Shown: positions 20,941-28,758 of the stretch, piece after piece | Position numbering within the stretch: the stretch's first letter is position 1 | Layout: each line of letters opens with the position of its first letter | Source of the DNA: Polaromonas sp. | Lineage (GTDB): Bacteria; Pseudomonadota; Gammaproteobacteria; Burkholderiales; Burkholderiaceae_C | Assembly: GCF_029945685.1 (NCBI RefSeq) | Contig: NZ_JAQSDA010000022.1 | Coordinates: forward strand, 50,004 to 114,003 | Reading direction: 5' to 3' | DNA length: 64,000 nt | Made by a program: the position numbers and the translations under genes | The notes under the pieces: model-generated | What the model saw: the letters and a program-made list of their open reading frames with translations, nothing else | Databases searched by the model: none | Told to the model about the DNA's origin: nothing

Positions 20941-21000
20941 AACGGTCCAACGGCGGTCCGTTTCAGAAGTCTGCAACGACTTCCCCGGACAACGGCGTCC
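20941..21000 (+). promoter_or_regulatory. Dual-hairpin ANTAR (NasR) RNA target in the nrtA leader
   Basis: Hairpin P1 (20941-20962) is AACGG, a U-U mismatch, CC, loop AACGGC, GG, CCGTT. Hairpin P2 (20987-21000) is GGAC, loop AACGGC, GTCC. Both loops are the same hexamer with A at position 1 and G at position 4, the signature for ANTAR-protein binding. A 6-bp hairpin (20966-20983, GAAGTC/GACTTC) occupies the 24-nt linker. P2 shares its loop and 3' strand with the terminator that follows, so P2 and the terminator cannot coexist. Confidence 0.85.
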
Positions 21001-21048
21001 ATTTCCAGCTTGCTTGTGCAGGTCCGAAATGGGCGCCGTTTTCGTTTT
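20991..21048 (+). terminator. Regulated intrinsic terminator in the nrtA leader
   Basis: The arm at 20991-21005 pairs with 21026-21040 over 15 bp with a single G-T pair, followed by TTTTCGTTTT. It stands about 100 nt upstream of nrtA and would stop transcription unless NasR binding holds the P2 hairpin, whose 3' strand is the same as the terminator 5' arm. Confidence 0.88.
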
Positions 21049-21082
21049 CCGCCTTTTGAAATTTTTTGATCTTTTGATTTTT

Positions 21083-21114
21083 GTTCTTCCGTTCTTCCGT
21101 TCTTCCGTTCTTCT
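21083..21114 (+). repeat. 8-bp tandem repeat in the nrtA leader
   Basis: GTTCTTCC occurs three times exactly (21083, 21091, 21099) and once with a final T (21107), between the terminator and the ribosome site of nrtA. Short repeats of this kind can change copy number by slippage. The upstream sequence is also T-rich (TTTTTTGATCTTTTGATTTTT). Confidence 0.8.
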
Positions 21115-21138
21115 GTTCTCTCACTCAAGGAGTTCCAC

Positions 21139-22392
21139 ATGACGCCAACTTCCCCCGCTCCAGGCAAGCCGACACGCCGCGACTTCATCCGCAAAGCCGG
21201 TGCACTGGGAGGCGCCGCCACCTTCGGCATCGGTAACGCCGGCGCCTGGGCGGCCGGCTCCGATGCACCCGAGAAGAAGGAGGTCAAGATCGGCTTCATT
21301 CCGCTGACCGACTGCGCCAGCGTGGTCATGGCTTCCGTGCTCGGATTCGACAAGAAATACGGTGTCAAGATCATCCCCAGCAAGGAAGCCAGCTGGGCCG
21401 GCGTGCGCGACAAGCTGGTCAACGGTGAACTCGACATGTCACACGTGCTGTACGGACTGATCTATGGCGTCCACGTGGGCGTTGGCGGCCCCAGGAAAGA
21501 CATGGCGGTGCTGATGGGGCTGAACCGCAACGGCCAGGCCATCACCCTGTCAAAAGCGCTGGCCGACAAAGGCGCGGTTGACGGCCCGTCGCTTGCGAAG
21601 GTCATGGCCAGGGAGAAGCGTGAATACACATTCGCCGGTACCTTTCCCACCAGCACCCACACCATGTGGCTCAACTACTGGCTGGCCGCATCCGGCATCA
21701 GCCCGGTCAGCGATGCCAAGGTCATCGTGGTGCCGCCGCCGCAGATGGTGGCCAACATGCGGGTGGGCAACATGGACGGCTTCTGCGTGGGCGAGCCCTG
21801 GGGCCAGCGCGCCATCATCGACAAGATCGGCGTGACGGCCATCACCACGCAGGACATCTGGAAAGATCATCCGGAGAAGGTGCTCGGCACACGCGCGGAG
21901 TTTGTCAAGGCCAATCCCAACACCTGCAGGGCCGTGATGATGGCGATTCTGGAAGCCAGCAAATGGATAGACGCCAGCCTGCAGAACAAGATGAAGATGG
22001 CCGATACGGTGGCTGAAAAGTCCTATATCAACACCAGCGTGGACGCCATCAACCAGCGCATCCTGGGCCGGTATGAAAACGGCATGGGGAAAACCTGGGA
22101 CGACCCCAACCACATGAAGTTCTTCGACGATGGTGCGGTCAATTTCCCTTACCTGTCCGACGGCATGTGGTTCCTGACGCAGCACAAGCGCTGGGGCCTG
22201 ATCAAGGAGCACCCGGACTACCTGGCGGCAGCCAAACAGATCAACCAGATCGATCTTTACAAGGAAGTCGCCGGCGCCATGAAGGTCAGCGTGCCCAAGG
22301 ACGTGATGCGCACCAGCAAGCTGATGGACGGCACGGTCTGGGACGGCAAGGACCCAAAAAAATACGCCGACTCTTTCAAGGTGAAAGCGTGA
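21139..22392 (+). CDS. nrtA: Nitrate ABC transporter, substrate-binding protein (NrtA/CmpA family)
   Basis: 417-aa binding protein that delivers nitrate (or nitrite) to the NrtBC transporter. The N-terminus has a twin-arginine signal (TRRDFIRKAGALGGAATFG). The mature part has the family start KIGFIPLTDCASVVMASVLGFDKKYGVKI and DGFCVGEPWGQRAI. ATG 21139 follows AAGGAG at 21127-21132. It is the first gene of the operon controlled by the upstream leader. Bicarbonate-binding relatives exist, but the nitrate context decides the call. Confidence 0.93.
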   Translation: MTPTSPAPGKPTRRDFIRKAGALGGAATFGIGNAGAWAAGSDAPEKKEVKIGFIPLTDCASVVMASVLGFDKKYGVKIIPSKEASWAGVRDKLVNGELDMSHVLYGLIYGVHVGVGGPRKDMAVLMGLNRNGQAITLSKALADKGAVDGPSLAKVMAREKREYTFAGTFPTSTHTMWLNYWLAASGISPVSDAKVIVVPPPQMVANMRVGNMDGFCVGEPWGQRAIIDKIGVTAITTQDIWKDHPEKVLGTRAEFVKANPNTCRAVMMAILEASKWIDASLQNKMKMADTVAEKSYINTSVDAINQRILGRYENGMGKTWDDPNHMKFFDDGAVNFPYLSDGMWFLTQHKRWGLIKEHPDYLAAAKQINQIDLYKEVAGAMKVSVPKDVMRTSKLMDGTVWDGKDPKKYADSFKVKA

Positions 22393-22524
22393 GCGGCGAG
22401 GGGCCCCATCTTGGTGGGGATCGACGCCCCGGAGAACGCTTTCCGCTAACGAAACCCCACAAGCCCGATTCACCATTCGCTGCTGAGGCAGCGGGCCTGA
22501 TCAGGCCGCATCAAGGAGTTCACC

Positions 22525-23490
22525 ATGGTCAGTGCCGTATTTCACAGCCCGCTTGAAGCTGCCGCGCCGGCAGCCCGCGGCGGCGACAAACCCAGAGAGC
22601 CGAACGCTACACATTTGATAGCTGATGGCGCACATCCCACGGGCGCTACAACCAAAAACAGCATGAAAATCACTGTACCAGCCGCCGCGCCGGCAAAACC
22701 GCCGCGGGACGCCTCCGCTCTCTGGCTGACCATCCTGCCGCCGCTGCTGGGCTTGGGCCTGCTGGTCCTGGTCTGGGAACTGGTGTCCATGGGAACGGGG
22801 GCGAGCATCCCGTCACCAAAAGACACCTTCATCCAGGCCATCGAGATCTTCAAGGACCCGTTTTACAGCAAGGGGCCGAACGACCAGGGCGTGGGCTGGA
22901 ATGTGCTGTCCTCTCTCAAACGCGTGGCCATGGGCTTTGGACTGGCAGCCGTGGTGGGCATTCCGGTGGGGTTCATGATCGGCCGTTTCACCTTCCTGAG
23001 CCGCATGTTCAACCCCTTGATCAGCCTGTTGCGGCCGGTGTCGCCGCTGGCCTGGCTGCCGATCGGCCTGCTGGTGTTCAAGGGCGCCGATCCGGCCGCC
23101 ATCTGGACCATCTTCATCTGCTCGATCTGGCCCATGATCATCAACACGGCGGTCGGCGTGCAGCGCGTGCCGCAGGACTACATGAACGTGGCGCGCGTGC
23201 TCAACCTCAGCGAATGGAAGATTGTCACGAAGATTCTTTTCCCCGCCGTGCTCCCGTACATGCTGACCGGGGTGCGCCTGGCCGTCGGCACCGCCTGGCT
23301 GGTCATTGTCGCGGCAGAGATGCTGACCGGTGGCGTCGGCATCGGCTTCTGGGTCTGGGACGAGTGGAACAACCTCAACGTCAAGAACATCATCATCGCG
23401 ATTTTTGTGATCGGCATTGTCGGCCTTGTGCTGGAGTTCGCGCTGATCAGGATCGCCACGGCTTTTACATTCGAAGAGGTCAAATCATGA
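22525..23490 (+). CDS. nrtB: Nitrate ABC transporter, permease
   Basis: 321-aa inner-membrane permease of the NrtB/SsuC type with about six hydrophobic segments and the EAA-type loop NTAVGVQRVPQDYMNVARVLNLSEWKIVTKILFPAVLPYM. ATG 22525 follows AAGGAG. The first 46 residues are not family-like and include the translated interspersed repeat at 22606-22661. ATG 22663 (MKITVPAAAPAKPP) would give a conventional N-terminus but lacks a good ribosome site. The stop overlaps the nrtC start by four bases. Confidence 0.93.
   Translation: MVSAVFHSPLEAAAPAARGGDKPREPNATHLIADGAHPTGATTKNSMKITVPAAAPAKPPRDASALWLTILPPLLGLGLLVLVWELVSMGTGASIPSPKDTFIQAIEIFKDPFYSKGPNDQGVGWNVLSSLKRVAMGFGLAAVVGIPVGFMIGRFTFLSRMFNPLISLLRPVSPLAWLPIGLLVFKGADPAAIWTIFICSIWPMIINTAVGVQRVPQDYMNVARVLNLSEWKIVTKILFPAVLPYMLTGVRLAVGTAWLVIVAAEMLTGGVGIGFWVWDEWNNLNVKNIIIAIFVIGIVGLVLEFALIRIATAFTFEEVKS
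22606..22661 (+). repeat. Interspersed ~55-bp repeat (copy D), inside the nrtB reading frame
   Basis: GCTACACATTTGATAGCTG, ATGGCGCACATCCC, GGGCGCTACAACC is a recognisable copy of the repeat family. If translation starts at 22525 it is read in frame as ATHLIADGAHPTGATTKNS in the cytoplasmic N-terminus of NrtB, before the first membrane segment. Confidence 0.7.
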
Positions 23491-24299
23491 ACGACTCACT
23501 GACCACCAAATACATCGAGATCCAGAACGTCGAGCAGAGCTTCAAGACCAAAAAAGGCCCGTTCTGCGCATTGCAGAACATCAACCTCACGGTCGCCAGG
23601 GGCGAGTTCGTCGCGCTGATCGGCCACTCGGGCTGCGGCAAGTCCACGCTGCTCAACCTTGTGGCCGGCCTGACCACACCCACACAAGGCACGCTGCTGT
23701 GCGCGAACCGGGAAATCTCCGGCCCGGGCCCCGAACGCGCCGTGGTGTTCCAGAACCACTCGCTGCTGCCCTGGTTGACCTGTTTCGAGAACGTCTATCT
23801 CGCGGTGGAGCGGGTGTTTGCCGCCAAAGAGAACAAGGCGCAACTCAAGGCGCGCACCGACGCGGCGCTGGCCATGGTGGGCCTGACCGCTGCAGCGCAA
23901 AAGCGCCCCGGCGAAATTTCGGGCGGCATGAAGCAACGCGTCGGCATTGCCCGCGCGCTCTGCATGGAGCCCAAGGTGCTGCTGCTGGACGAACCTTTTG
24001 GCGCCCTCGACGCCCTGACCCGTGCCAAGCTGCAGGACGAGCTGCTGCAAATTGTCACCAATACGCAGAGCACCGTGGTCATGGTCACGCACGACGTGGA
24101 CGAGGCGGTGCTCCTGTCGGACCGTATCGTGATGATGACCAACGGCCCGTCGGCCACCATCGGTGAAGTGCTGGATGTCAAGCTGCCGCGCCCCCGTGAT
24201 CGGGTGGCCCTGGCCGAAAGCTCCGAGTACCTGCACTACCGCAAGGCGGTGATCGATTTCCTCTACACCCGCCAGGGGCACGTCGAAAAAGCCGCCTGA
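23487..24299 (+). CDS. nrtC: Nitrate ABC transporter, ATP-binding protein
   Basis: 270-aa ABC ATPase that powers NrtB. Walker A GHSGCGKST, signature ISGGMKQRVGIARAL and Walker B VLLLDEPFGALD are intact, and the switch His is in VMVTHDVDEAV. It has only one ABC domain, without the C-terminal solute-binding fusion of cyanobacterial NrtC, so it could equally be named NrtD. It is coupled to nrtB by ATGA. Confidence 0.94.
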   Translation: MNDSLTTKYIEIQNVEQSFKTKKGPFCALQNINLTVARGEFVALIGHSGCGKSTLLNLVAGLTTPTQGTLLCANREISGPGPERAVVFQNHSLLPWLTCFENVYLAVERVFAAKENKAQLKARTDAALAMVGLTAAAQKRPGEISGGMKQRVGIARALCMEPKVLLLDEPFGALDALTRAKLQDELLQIVTNTQSTVVMVTHDVDEAVLLSDRIVMMTNGPSATIGEVLDVKLPRPRDRVALAESSEYLHYRKAVIDFLYTRQGHVEKAA

Positions 24300-24385
24300 C
24301 GGGACCCCGCAAGCGGGGAACCGCGCCCCGGCGGCGCTGTTAAGCTTCATGACATTGAGTTTTTTTTCAATGGAATGACCGACAG

Positions 24386-25501
24386 ATGGCCCTGATTGTG
24401 GTGATCGACGACGACGAGGCGATCCGTACCCTGATTGCTGCCGCCCTGCGCTTTGAGGGTTATGAGGTCGCCGAAGCGGATAACGGCTCCGCCGGACTGG
24501 CTCTGGTGCGGGGCAACGCGCCGGACCTGGTCATCAGCGATGTCAACATGCCCGTGATGGACGGGTTTGCGATGCTGCAGGCGCTGCGCGCCGACCCCGC
24601 CATTCAGGCCACGCCGGTGATTTTGCTGACCTCGCTGCAGGAACGTGCGCATGTCCGCACCGGCATGACCAGCGGCGCTGACGACTACCTGACCAAACCC
24701 CTGGTTTTCGAGGAACTGCTGGAAGCGACCGCCACCCAGCTCAACAGGCAGCTGATGCGCCAGACCGTCCAGGAGCAGGCGGTCGACGCAGCGATCGGGC
24801 AGGCACTGAGGGAACAGGAAAAAAAGCTGGGCCGCCTCTACGAAAAAAAAATGCTCGCCGAGCTTGCCGACAAATGGCCCTCGGCAGAGACGCTGATCGA
24901 GGACCAGCGGTTTTCCAGCGCGAGCGTTCTCTTTGTCGACGTGGTCAATTTCCCGGCGCTGGCTGAAAAACTCTCCAGCACGGAACTCAGCGAGGTCGTG
25001 CGCGAGTTCTACAAGAACGCGGGTGACACGCTTTATCTTTTCGGCGTCTTCCACATGCAGTTTGTCGGCGAAGGACTGCTGGCCGTGTTCGTCGGCAGCA
25101 CGGATACCGACACCGTGAACCACGGCCTGCGCGCCACCCGGGCGGCACTGGGTTTGATCGACGCCGCCCAGCGGGTGCAGGCTTTTCTGCTCAGCCATTT
25201 TCCGGGGCGCTCGCTGCCGCGATTTGAAATCTGTGTGGGCCTGAACAGCGGCGCCGTGACATTGGCCAAGCTGGAAGATCCACTGTGGGGCAGCGCGCAG
25301 GTTCTCCCGGTGGGCGACAGCGTCAGCACCACCCTGCAGCTGCAGAAGCAGGCCACCCTGGCCGGCTGGAAGATTGCGGCGAGCGCCAACTTGCTGCGCG
25401 AGGTTGCCGGTGCGGTGAAGACAGGACGGCGCAAGCGTTTTTCCCTGCCGGGCCGCAGCGGCGCGGTGGACGGCACCGAGGTGCTGGGCATCGCGCCTTA
25501 A
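24386..25501 (+). CDS. Response regulator with a degenerate class III cyclase-like domain
   Basis: 371 aa. Residues 1-120 form a receiver domain with acidic pair VVIDDDEA, phosphoacceptor Asp in VISDVNMPVMDG, and Lys in YLTKPL. A helical linker leads to a CHD-type cyclase domain (about residues 170-340) that begins SVLFVDVVNFPALAEKL. The first metal Asp is kept, but the second is Glu (FVGEGLLAVF), the adenine-specifying Lys position is Gln, and the VNxAxR transition-state motif reads VSTTLQ. The domain is therefore probably a non-catalytic ligand or dimer module. It sits between nrtABC and nirBD, so a role in nitrate signalling is plausible but inferred. No histidine kinase is adjacent. Confidence 0.85.
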   Translation: MALIVVIDDDEAIRTLIAAALRFEGYEVAEADNGSAGLALVRGNAPDLVISDVNMPVMDGFAMLQALRADPAIQATPVILLTSLQERAHVRTGMTSGADDYLTKPLVFEELLEATATQLNRQLMRQTVQEQAVDAAIGQALREQEKKLGRLYEKKMLAELADKWPSAETLIEDQRFSSASVLFVDVVNFPALAEKLSSTELSEVVREFYKNAGDTLYLFGVFHMQFVGEGLLAVFVGSTDTDTVNHGLRATRAALGLIDAAQRVQAFLLSHFPGRSLPRFEICVGLNSGAVTLAKLEDPLWGSAQVLPVGDSVSTTLQLQKQATLAGWKIAASANLLREVAGAVKTGRRKRFSLPGRSGAVDGTEVLGIAP

Positions 25502-25683
25502 GGTTTCTTCCGGCTTGCCTTGCGGCGCAGGGTCACCCCCTGCACCATGACGTGCCCTGTCCGCGCCCGCCTTTGGTGCAGATACCCGGCTCCCAGACCC
25601 CAAACGCCGGGGCACCACATCCGGCCTTACCCTGTCTGCACGCACCAGGGCCGCAGCCCGCGAGCTGCAGCAACACTGTCGTG

Positions 25684-25699
25684 TGGCACAACTTTTGCG
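25684..25699 (+). promoter_or_regulatory. Sigma-54 promoter of the nirBD-nasA operon
   Basis: TGGCACA-ACTT-TTGCG matches the sigma-54 consensus fully at TGGCAC and TTGC, with GG (25685) and GC (25697) 12 bases apart. The transcript would start near 25709, directly at the first leader hairpin. GCAC/GTGC half-sites upstream (for example 25542-25555) may bind NtrC, but none is a perfect dyad. Confidence 0.82.
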
Positions 25700-25707
25700 T
25701 AAGTCTT

Positions 25708-25772
25708 CACGGGCGCAACGACGCGTCCACCCGTGGCCAGCACACTGCGGGTTCTGCGCATAACGACGTGCG
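25708..25772 (+). promoter_or_regulatory. Second dual-hairpin ANTAR (NasR) RNA target, in the nirB leader
   Basis: P1 is an outer stem CACGGG (25708-25713) with CCCGTG (25730-25735) and an inner stem CGC/GCG that closes loop AACGAC (25717-25722). P2 (25757-25772) is CGCAT, loop AACGAC (25762-25767), GTGCG. Both loops are identical and have A1 and G4, as in the nrtA leader. No hairpin followed by a U-run is visible between P2 and nirB, so the output may be Rho-dependent termination or translation rather than an intrinsic terminator. Confidence 0.78.
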
Positions 25773-25829
25773 TATTGGTGTCCCTCATACCGGCCACAGC
25801 CGGGTCCCTGTTCTGCAGGAGAGAGCATC

Positions 25830-25916
25830 ATGGTTTTCACCCCTCATTTTTCGCAGGCCGGCATGGCTTTGGCGCTAGCGCCGACGGCACCGGCCCCCAC
25901 CGGAGTGGCACGATGA
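25830..25916 (+). CDS. 28-codon upstream ORF overlapping the nirB start (possible leader peptide)
   Basis: ATG 25830 is preceded by a strong ribosome site (AGGAGAG, 25817-25824) and encodes MVFTPHFSQAGMALALAPTA plus PAPTGVAR. Its TGA (25914-25916) overlaps the nirB ATG (25913) as ATGA. Its ribosome site is better than that of nirB, which suggests translational coupling. A small CCTG/CAGG hairpin (25807-25819) could mask the ribosome site. No homologue is recognised, and it could be a chance ORF. Confidence 0.5.
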   Translation: MVFTPHFSQAGMALALAPTAPAPTGVAR

Positions 25917-28360
25917 AAAAATCAAGACTGGTCATGGTCGGCAACGGCATGGCGGGTGTACGCACGCTCGAGGAACTGCTCAAGGTCGCGCCCGATCTGT
26001 ACGACATCACGGTGTTCGGCGCCGAGCCGCACCCCAACTACAACCGCATCCTGCTGTCCCCCGTGCTGGCCGGCGAGCAGACGCTGGACGAGATCGTGCT
26101 CAACAGCTGGGACTGGTACAAGGACAACCACATCACCCTGCACGCCGGCAAAAAAGTCGTGGAAGTCGACCGCATCCGGCGCGTGGTGCGTGCCGATGAC
26201 GGCACCGAGGAGGAATACGACCGCCTGCTGATGTGCACCGGCTCCTACCCCTTCATGCTGCCCGTGCCCGGCAAGGACCTGCAGGGCGTCATCGCCTACC
26301 GCGACATCGCCGACACCAACGCGATGATTGACGCGGCAACAAAGTACAAAAAGGCCGTGGTCATCGGCGGCGGCCTGCTCGGCCTGGAGGCCGCCAACGG
26401 GCTGATGCTGCGCGGCATGGACGTCAGCGTGGTGCATGTGATGCCGACACTGATGGAGCGCCAGCTCGACAGCGTGGCCGGCAAGCTGCTGCAGAAGTCG
26501 CTGGAAGAGCGCGGGCTGACCTTCCTGATGGGTGCGCAGACGCAGGAGCTGGTGGGGGGACCGGACGGCCGCGTCACCGCCATCAGGTTCAAGGACGGCA
26601 CGGAAGTGGCCACTGACCTGGTGGTCATGGCGGTCGGCATACGCCCGAACACGCAGCTGGCCGAAACCATGCGCCTGCACTGCAACAAGGGCATCGTGGT
26701 CAACGACACCATGCAGACGGTGACCGACGCCCGCATCTACAGCGTGGGCGAATGCGCCGCTCACCGCGGCATTGCCTACGGCCTGGTCGCGCCGCTGTTC
26801 GAGCAGGCCAAGGTCGCGGCCAACCACCTGGCGCAGTTCGGCATCGGCCGCTACACCGGCTCGCTGACATCCACCAAACTCAAGGTCACCGGCATCGACC
26901 TGTTTTCCGCCGGCGAATTCATGGGCGGCGAAGGGACGGAAGAAATCGTCATGAGCGACCCTTTCGGCGGCGTCTACAAGAAGCTGGTCATCAAGGACGA
27001 CAAGCTGATCGGCGCCTGCCTCTACGGCGACACCGTGGACGGCTCGTATTACTTCAAGCTGCTGCGCGACGGCCGCAGTGTCGGCGACATCCGCGACAAA
27101 CTCATGTTCGGCGAGTCCAACATCGGCGACGCCGGCCACGAGGGCCACAGCAAGGCGGCTGCCATGCCCATGGAGGCCGAAGTCTGCGGCTGCAACGGCG
27201 TGACCAAGGGCACCATCTGCAAGGCCATCAAGGAAAAAGGCCTGTTCACACTGGACGAGGTGCGCAAACACACCAAGGCCAGCGCCTCCTGCGGCTCCTG
27301 CACCGGCCTGGTCGAGCAGATCCTGATGGCCACCGCCGGCGGCGACTACTCCGCCACGCCCAAACTCAAGGCCATGTGCGGGTGTACGGACCACGGCCAT
27401 CAGGCGGTGCGCGACGCGATCCGCGCCAACAAACTCCTGGGCATTGCGGAGGTCTACCAGTTCATGGAATGGCGCACTCCGAACGGCTGCGCGTCCTGCC
27501 GCCCGGCCGTCAACTACTACCTGACCAGCACCTGGCCCAAGCAGGCGAAGGACGATCCGCAAAGCCGCTACATCAACGAACGCAGCCACGCCAACATCCA
27601 GAAGGACGGCACCTACAGCGTGATTCCGCGCATGTGGGGCGGCGAGACCACGGCCAGCGAGCTGCGCCGCATCGCCGATGCGGTGGACAAGTACAAGATC
27701 CCGACCGTCAAGGTCACCGGCGGCCAGCGCATCGACCTGCTGGGCGTGAAGAAAGAGGATTTGCAGAACGTCTGGAAGGATATCGGCATGCCCTCGGGCC
27801 ACGCCTATGCCAAGGCGCTGCGCACGGTGAAAACCTGCGTCGGCAGCGAGTGGTGCCGCATGGGCACGCAGGACAGCACACAGATGGGCAAGGACCTGGA
27901 GCGCGCCATGTGGCGCATGTACGCGCCGCACAAGGTCAAGTTCGCGGTGTCGGGCTGTCCGCGCAACTGCGCCGAGTCGGGCATCAAGGACGTCGGCATC
28001 ATCGGCGTCGATTCCGGCTGGGAGATGTACATCGCCGGCAACGGCGGCATCAAGACCGAGGTGGCGCACTTCTTCACCAAGCTCAAGACTGCCGCCGAGG
28101 TGCTCGAGTACACCGGTGCCTTCTGCGAGCTCTACCGCCAGGAGGGCTGGTACCTGGAGCGCACGGTGCACTACGTCAACCGCGTCGGCCTGGACTACGT
28201 GAAGAAAAAAATTCTTGAGGACCACGAGGGCCGCAAGGCACTGTGGGAGCAACTGCAATTTGCCCTCGACGGCGAACCCGATCCCTGGTTCGAGCTCGAC
28301 AAGGCATCTGTCGATGCGCGGCAGTTTGTCAAACTGGAAAGTGCTGGGCAGGAGGCATGA
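25913..28360 (+). CDS. nirB: Assimilatory nitrite reductase [NAD(P)H], large subunit
   Basis: 815-aa siroheme flavoprotein that reduces nitrite to ammonium with NAD(P)H. It has an FAD site (VMVGNGMAGVRTLEE) and an NAD site (VIGGGLLGLEAANGL). Next come two BFD-like [2Fe-2S] regions (CGCNGVTKGTIC and SASCGSCTG) and the ferredoxin-like half domains. The siroheme/[4Fe-4S] cysteines are TCVGSEWCRMG and SGCPRNCAES. ATG 25913 has GGAG at 7-nt spacing and the family N-terminus. Upstream in-frame sequence is not conserved. It forms an operon with nirD and nasA. Confidence 0.96.
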   Translation: MKKSRLVMVGNGMAGVRTLEELLKVAPDLYDITVFGAEPHPNYNRILLSPVLAGEQTLDEIVLNSWDWYKDNHITLHAGKKVVEVDRIRRVVRADDGTEEEYDRLLMCTGSYPFMLPVPGKDLQGVIAYRDIADTNAMIDAATKYKKAVVIGGGLLGLEAANGLMLRGMDVSVVHVMPTLMERQLDSVAGKLLQKSLEERGLTFLMGAQTQELVGGPDGRVTAIRFKDGTEVATDLVVMAVGIRPNTQLAETMRLHCNKGIVVNDTMQTVTDARIYSVGECAAHRGIAYGLVAPLFEQAKVAANHLAQFGIGRYTGSLTSTKLKVTGIDLFSAGEFMGGEGTEEIVMSDPFGGVYKKLVIKDDKLIGACLYGDTVDGSYYFKLLRDGRSVGDIRDKLMFGESNIGDAGHEGHSKAAAMPMEAEVCGCNGVTKGTICKAIKEKGLFTLDEVRKHTKASASCGSCTGLVEQILMATAGGDYSATPKLKAMCGCTDHGHQAVRDAIRANKLLGIAEVYQFMEWRTPNGCASCRPAVNYYLTSTWPKQAKDDPQSRYINERSHANIQKDGTYSVIPRMWGGETTASELRRIADAVDKYKIPTVKVTGGQRIDLLGVKKEDLQNVWKDIGMPSGHAYAKALRTVKTCVGSEWCRMGTQDSTQMGKDLERAMWRMYAPHKVKFAVSGCPRNCAESGIKDVGIIGVDSGWEMYIAGNGGIKTEVAHFFTKLKTAAEVLEYTGAFCELYRQEGWYLERTVHYVNRVGLDYVKKKILEDHEGRKALWEQLQFALDGEPDPWFELDKASVDARQFVKLESAGQEA

Positions 28361-28362
28361 AG

Positions 28363-28758
28363 ATGAACGAATGGACCGTGATTTGCCGTGTTGAGGACAT
28401 TCCCGTGCTGGGCTCGCGCCGGGTGGCGCGGGAGCGCGGCATCGACGTCGCGGTGTTCCGCAATACCGAGGACCAGGTGTTTGCGCTGCTGGACCGCTGT
28501 CCGCACAAGGGGGGCCCGCTGAGCCAGGGCATCGTGTTCGGTACCAGCGTGGCCTGCCCGCTGCACAACTGGACGATCGGCCTGGCCGACGGCTGCGCCC
28601 AGGGCGCGGACGAAGGCTGCACACCCAAATTTTCATGCAGGGTGGAAGGCGGCCAGGTGCTGCTGGACCCGGTCGAACTCGCCACGCTGGCGCTGGACCT
28701 GGCGCCGCCGCGCGCCGGACCTCGGGTCCTGTCCCCTCTCCCTCTGGAAGAGGGTTAG
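28363..28758 (+). CDS. nirD: Nitrite reductase small subunit (Rieske-type)
   Basis: 131-aa partner of NirB. The Rieske-like fold is clear, with DRCPHKGGPLSQG and ACPLHNWTIGLADG, that is C-x-H and C-x2-H, so the cluster ligands are retained. ATG 28363 is preferred over ATG 28357 because GGAGG lies 7 nt upstream of it. The last 15 or so residues (GPRVLSPLPLEEG) are translated from the inverted repeat that separates nirD from nasA, so the protein is longer than the usual 105-115 aa. Confidence 0.92.
   Translation: MNEWTVICRVEDIPVLGSRRVARERGIDVAVFRNTEDQVFALLDRCPHKGGPLSQGIVFGTSVACPLHNWTIGLADGCAQGADEGCTPKFSCRVEGGQVLLDPVELATLALDLAPPRAGPRVLSPLPLEEG

Noticed and set aside
24304..24318. CCCCGC/GCGGGG hairpin after nrtC as a terminator
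   Set aside because: The stem is short and no T-run follows.
25733..25912. N-terminal extension of nirB by 60 codons from an upstream in-frame start
   Set aside because: The extension has no family similarity, overlaps the leader hairpins, and ATG 25913 has a good ribosome site and the conserved N-terminus.
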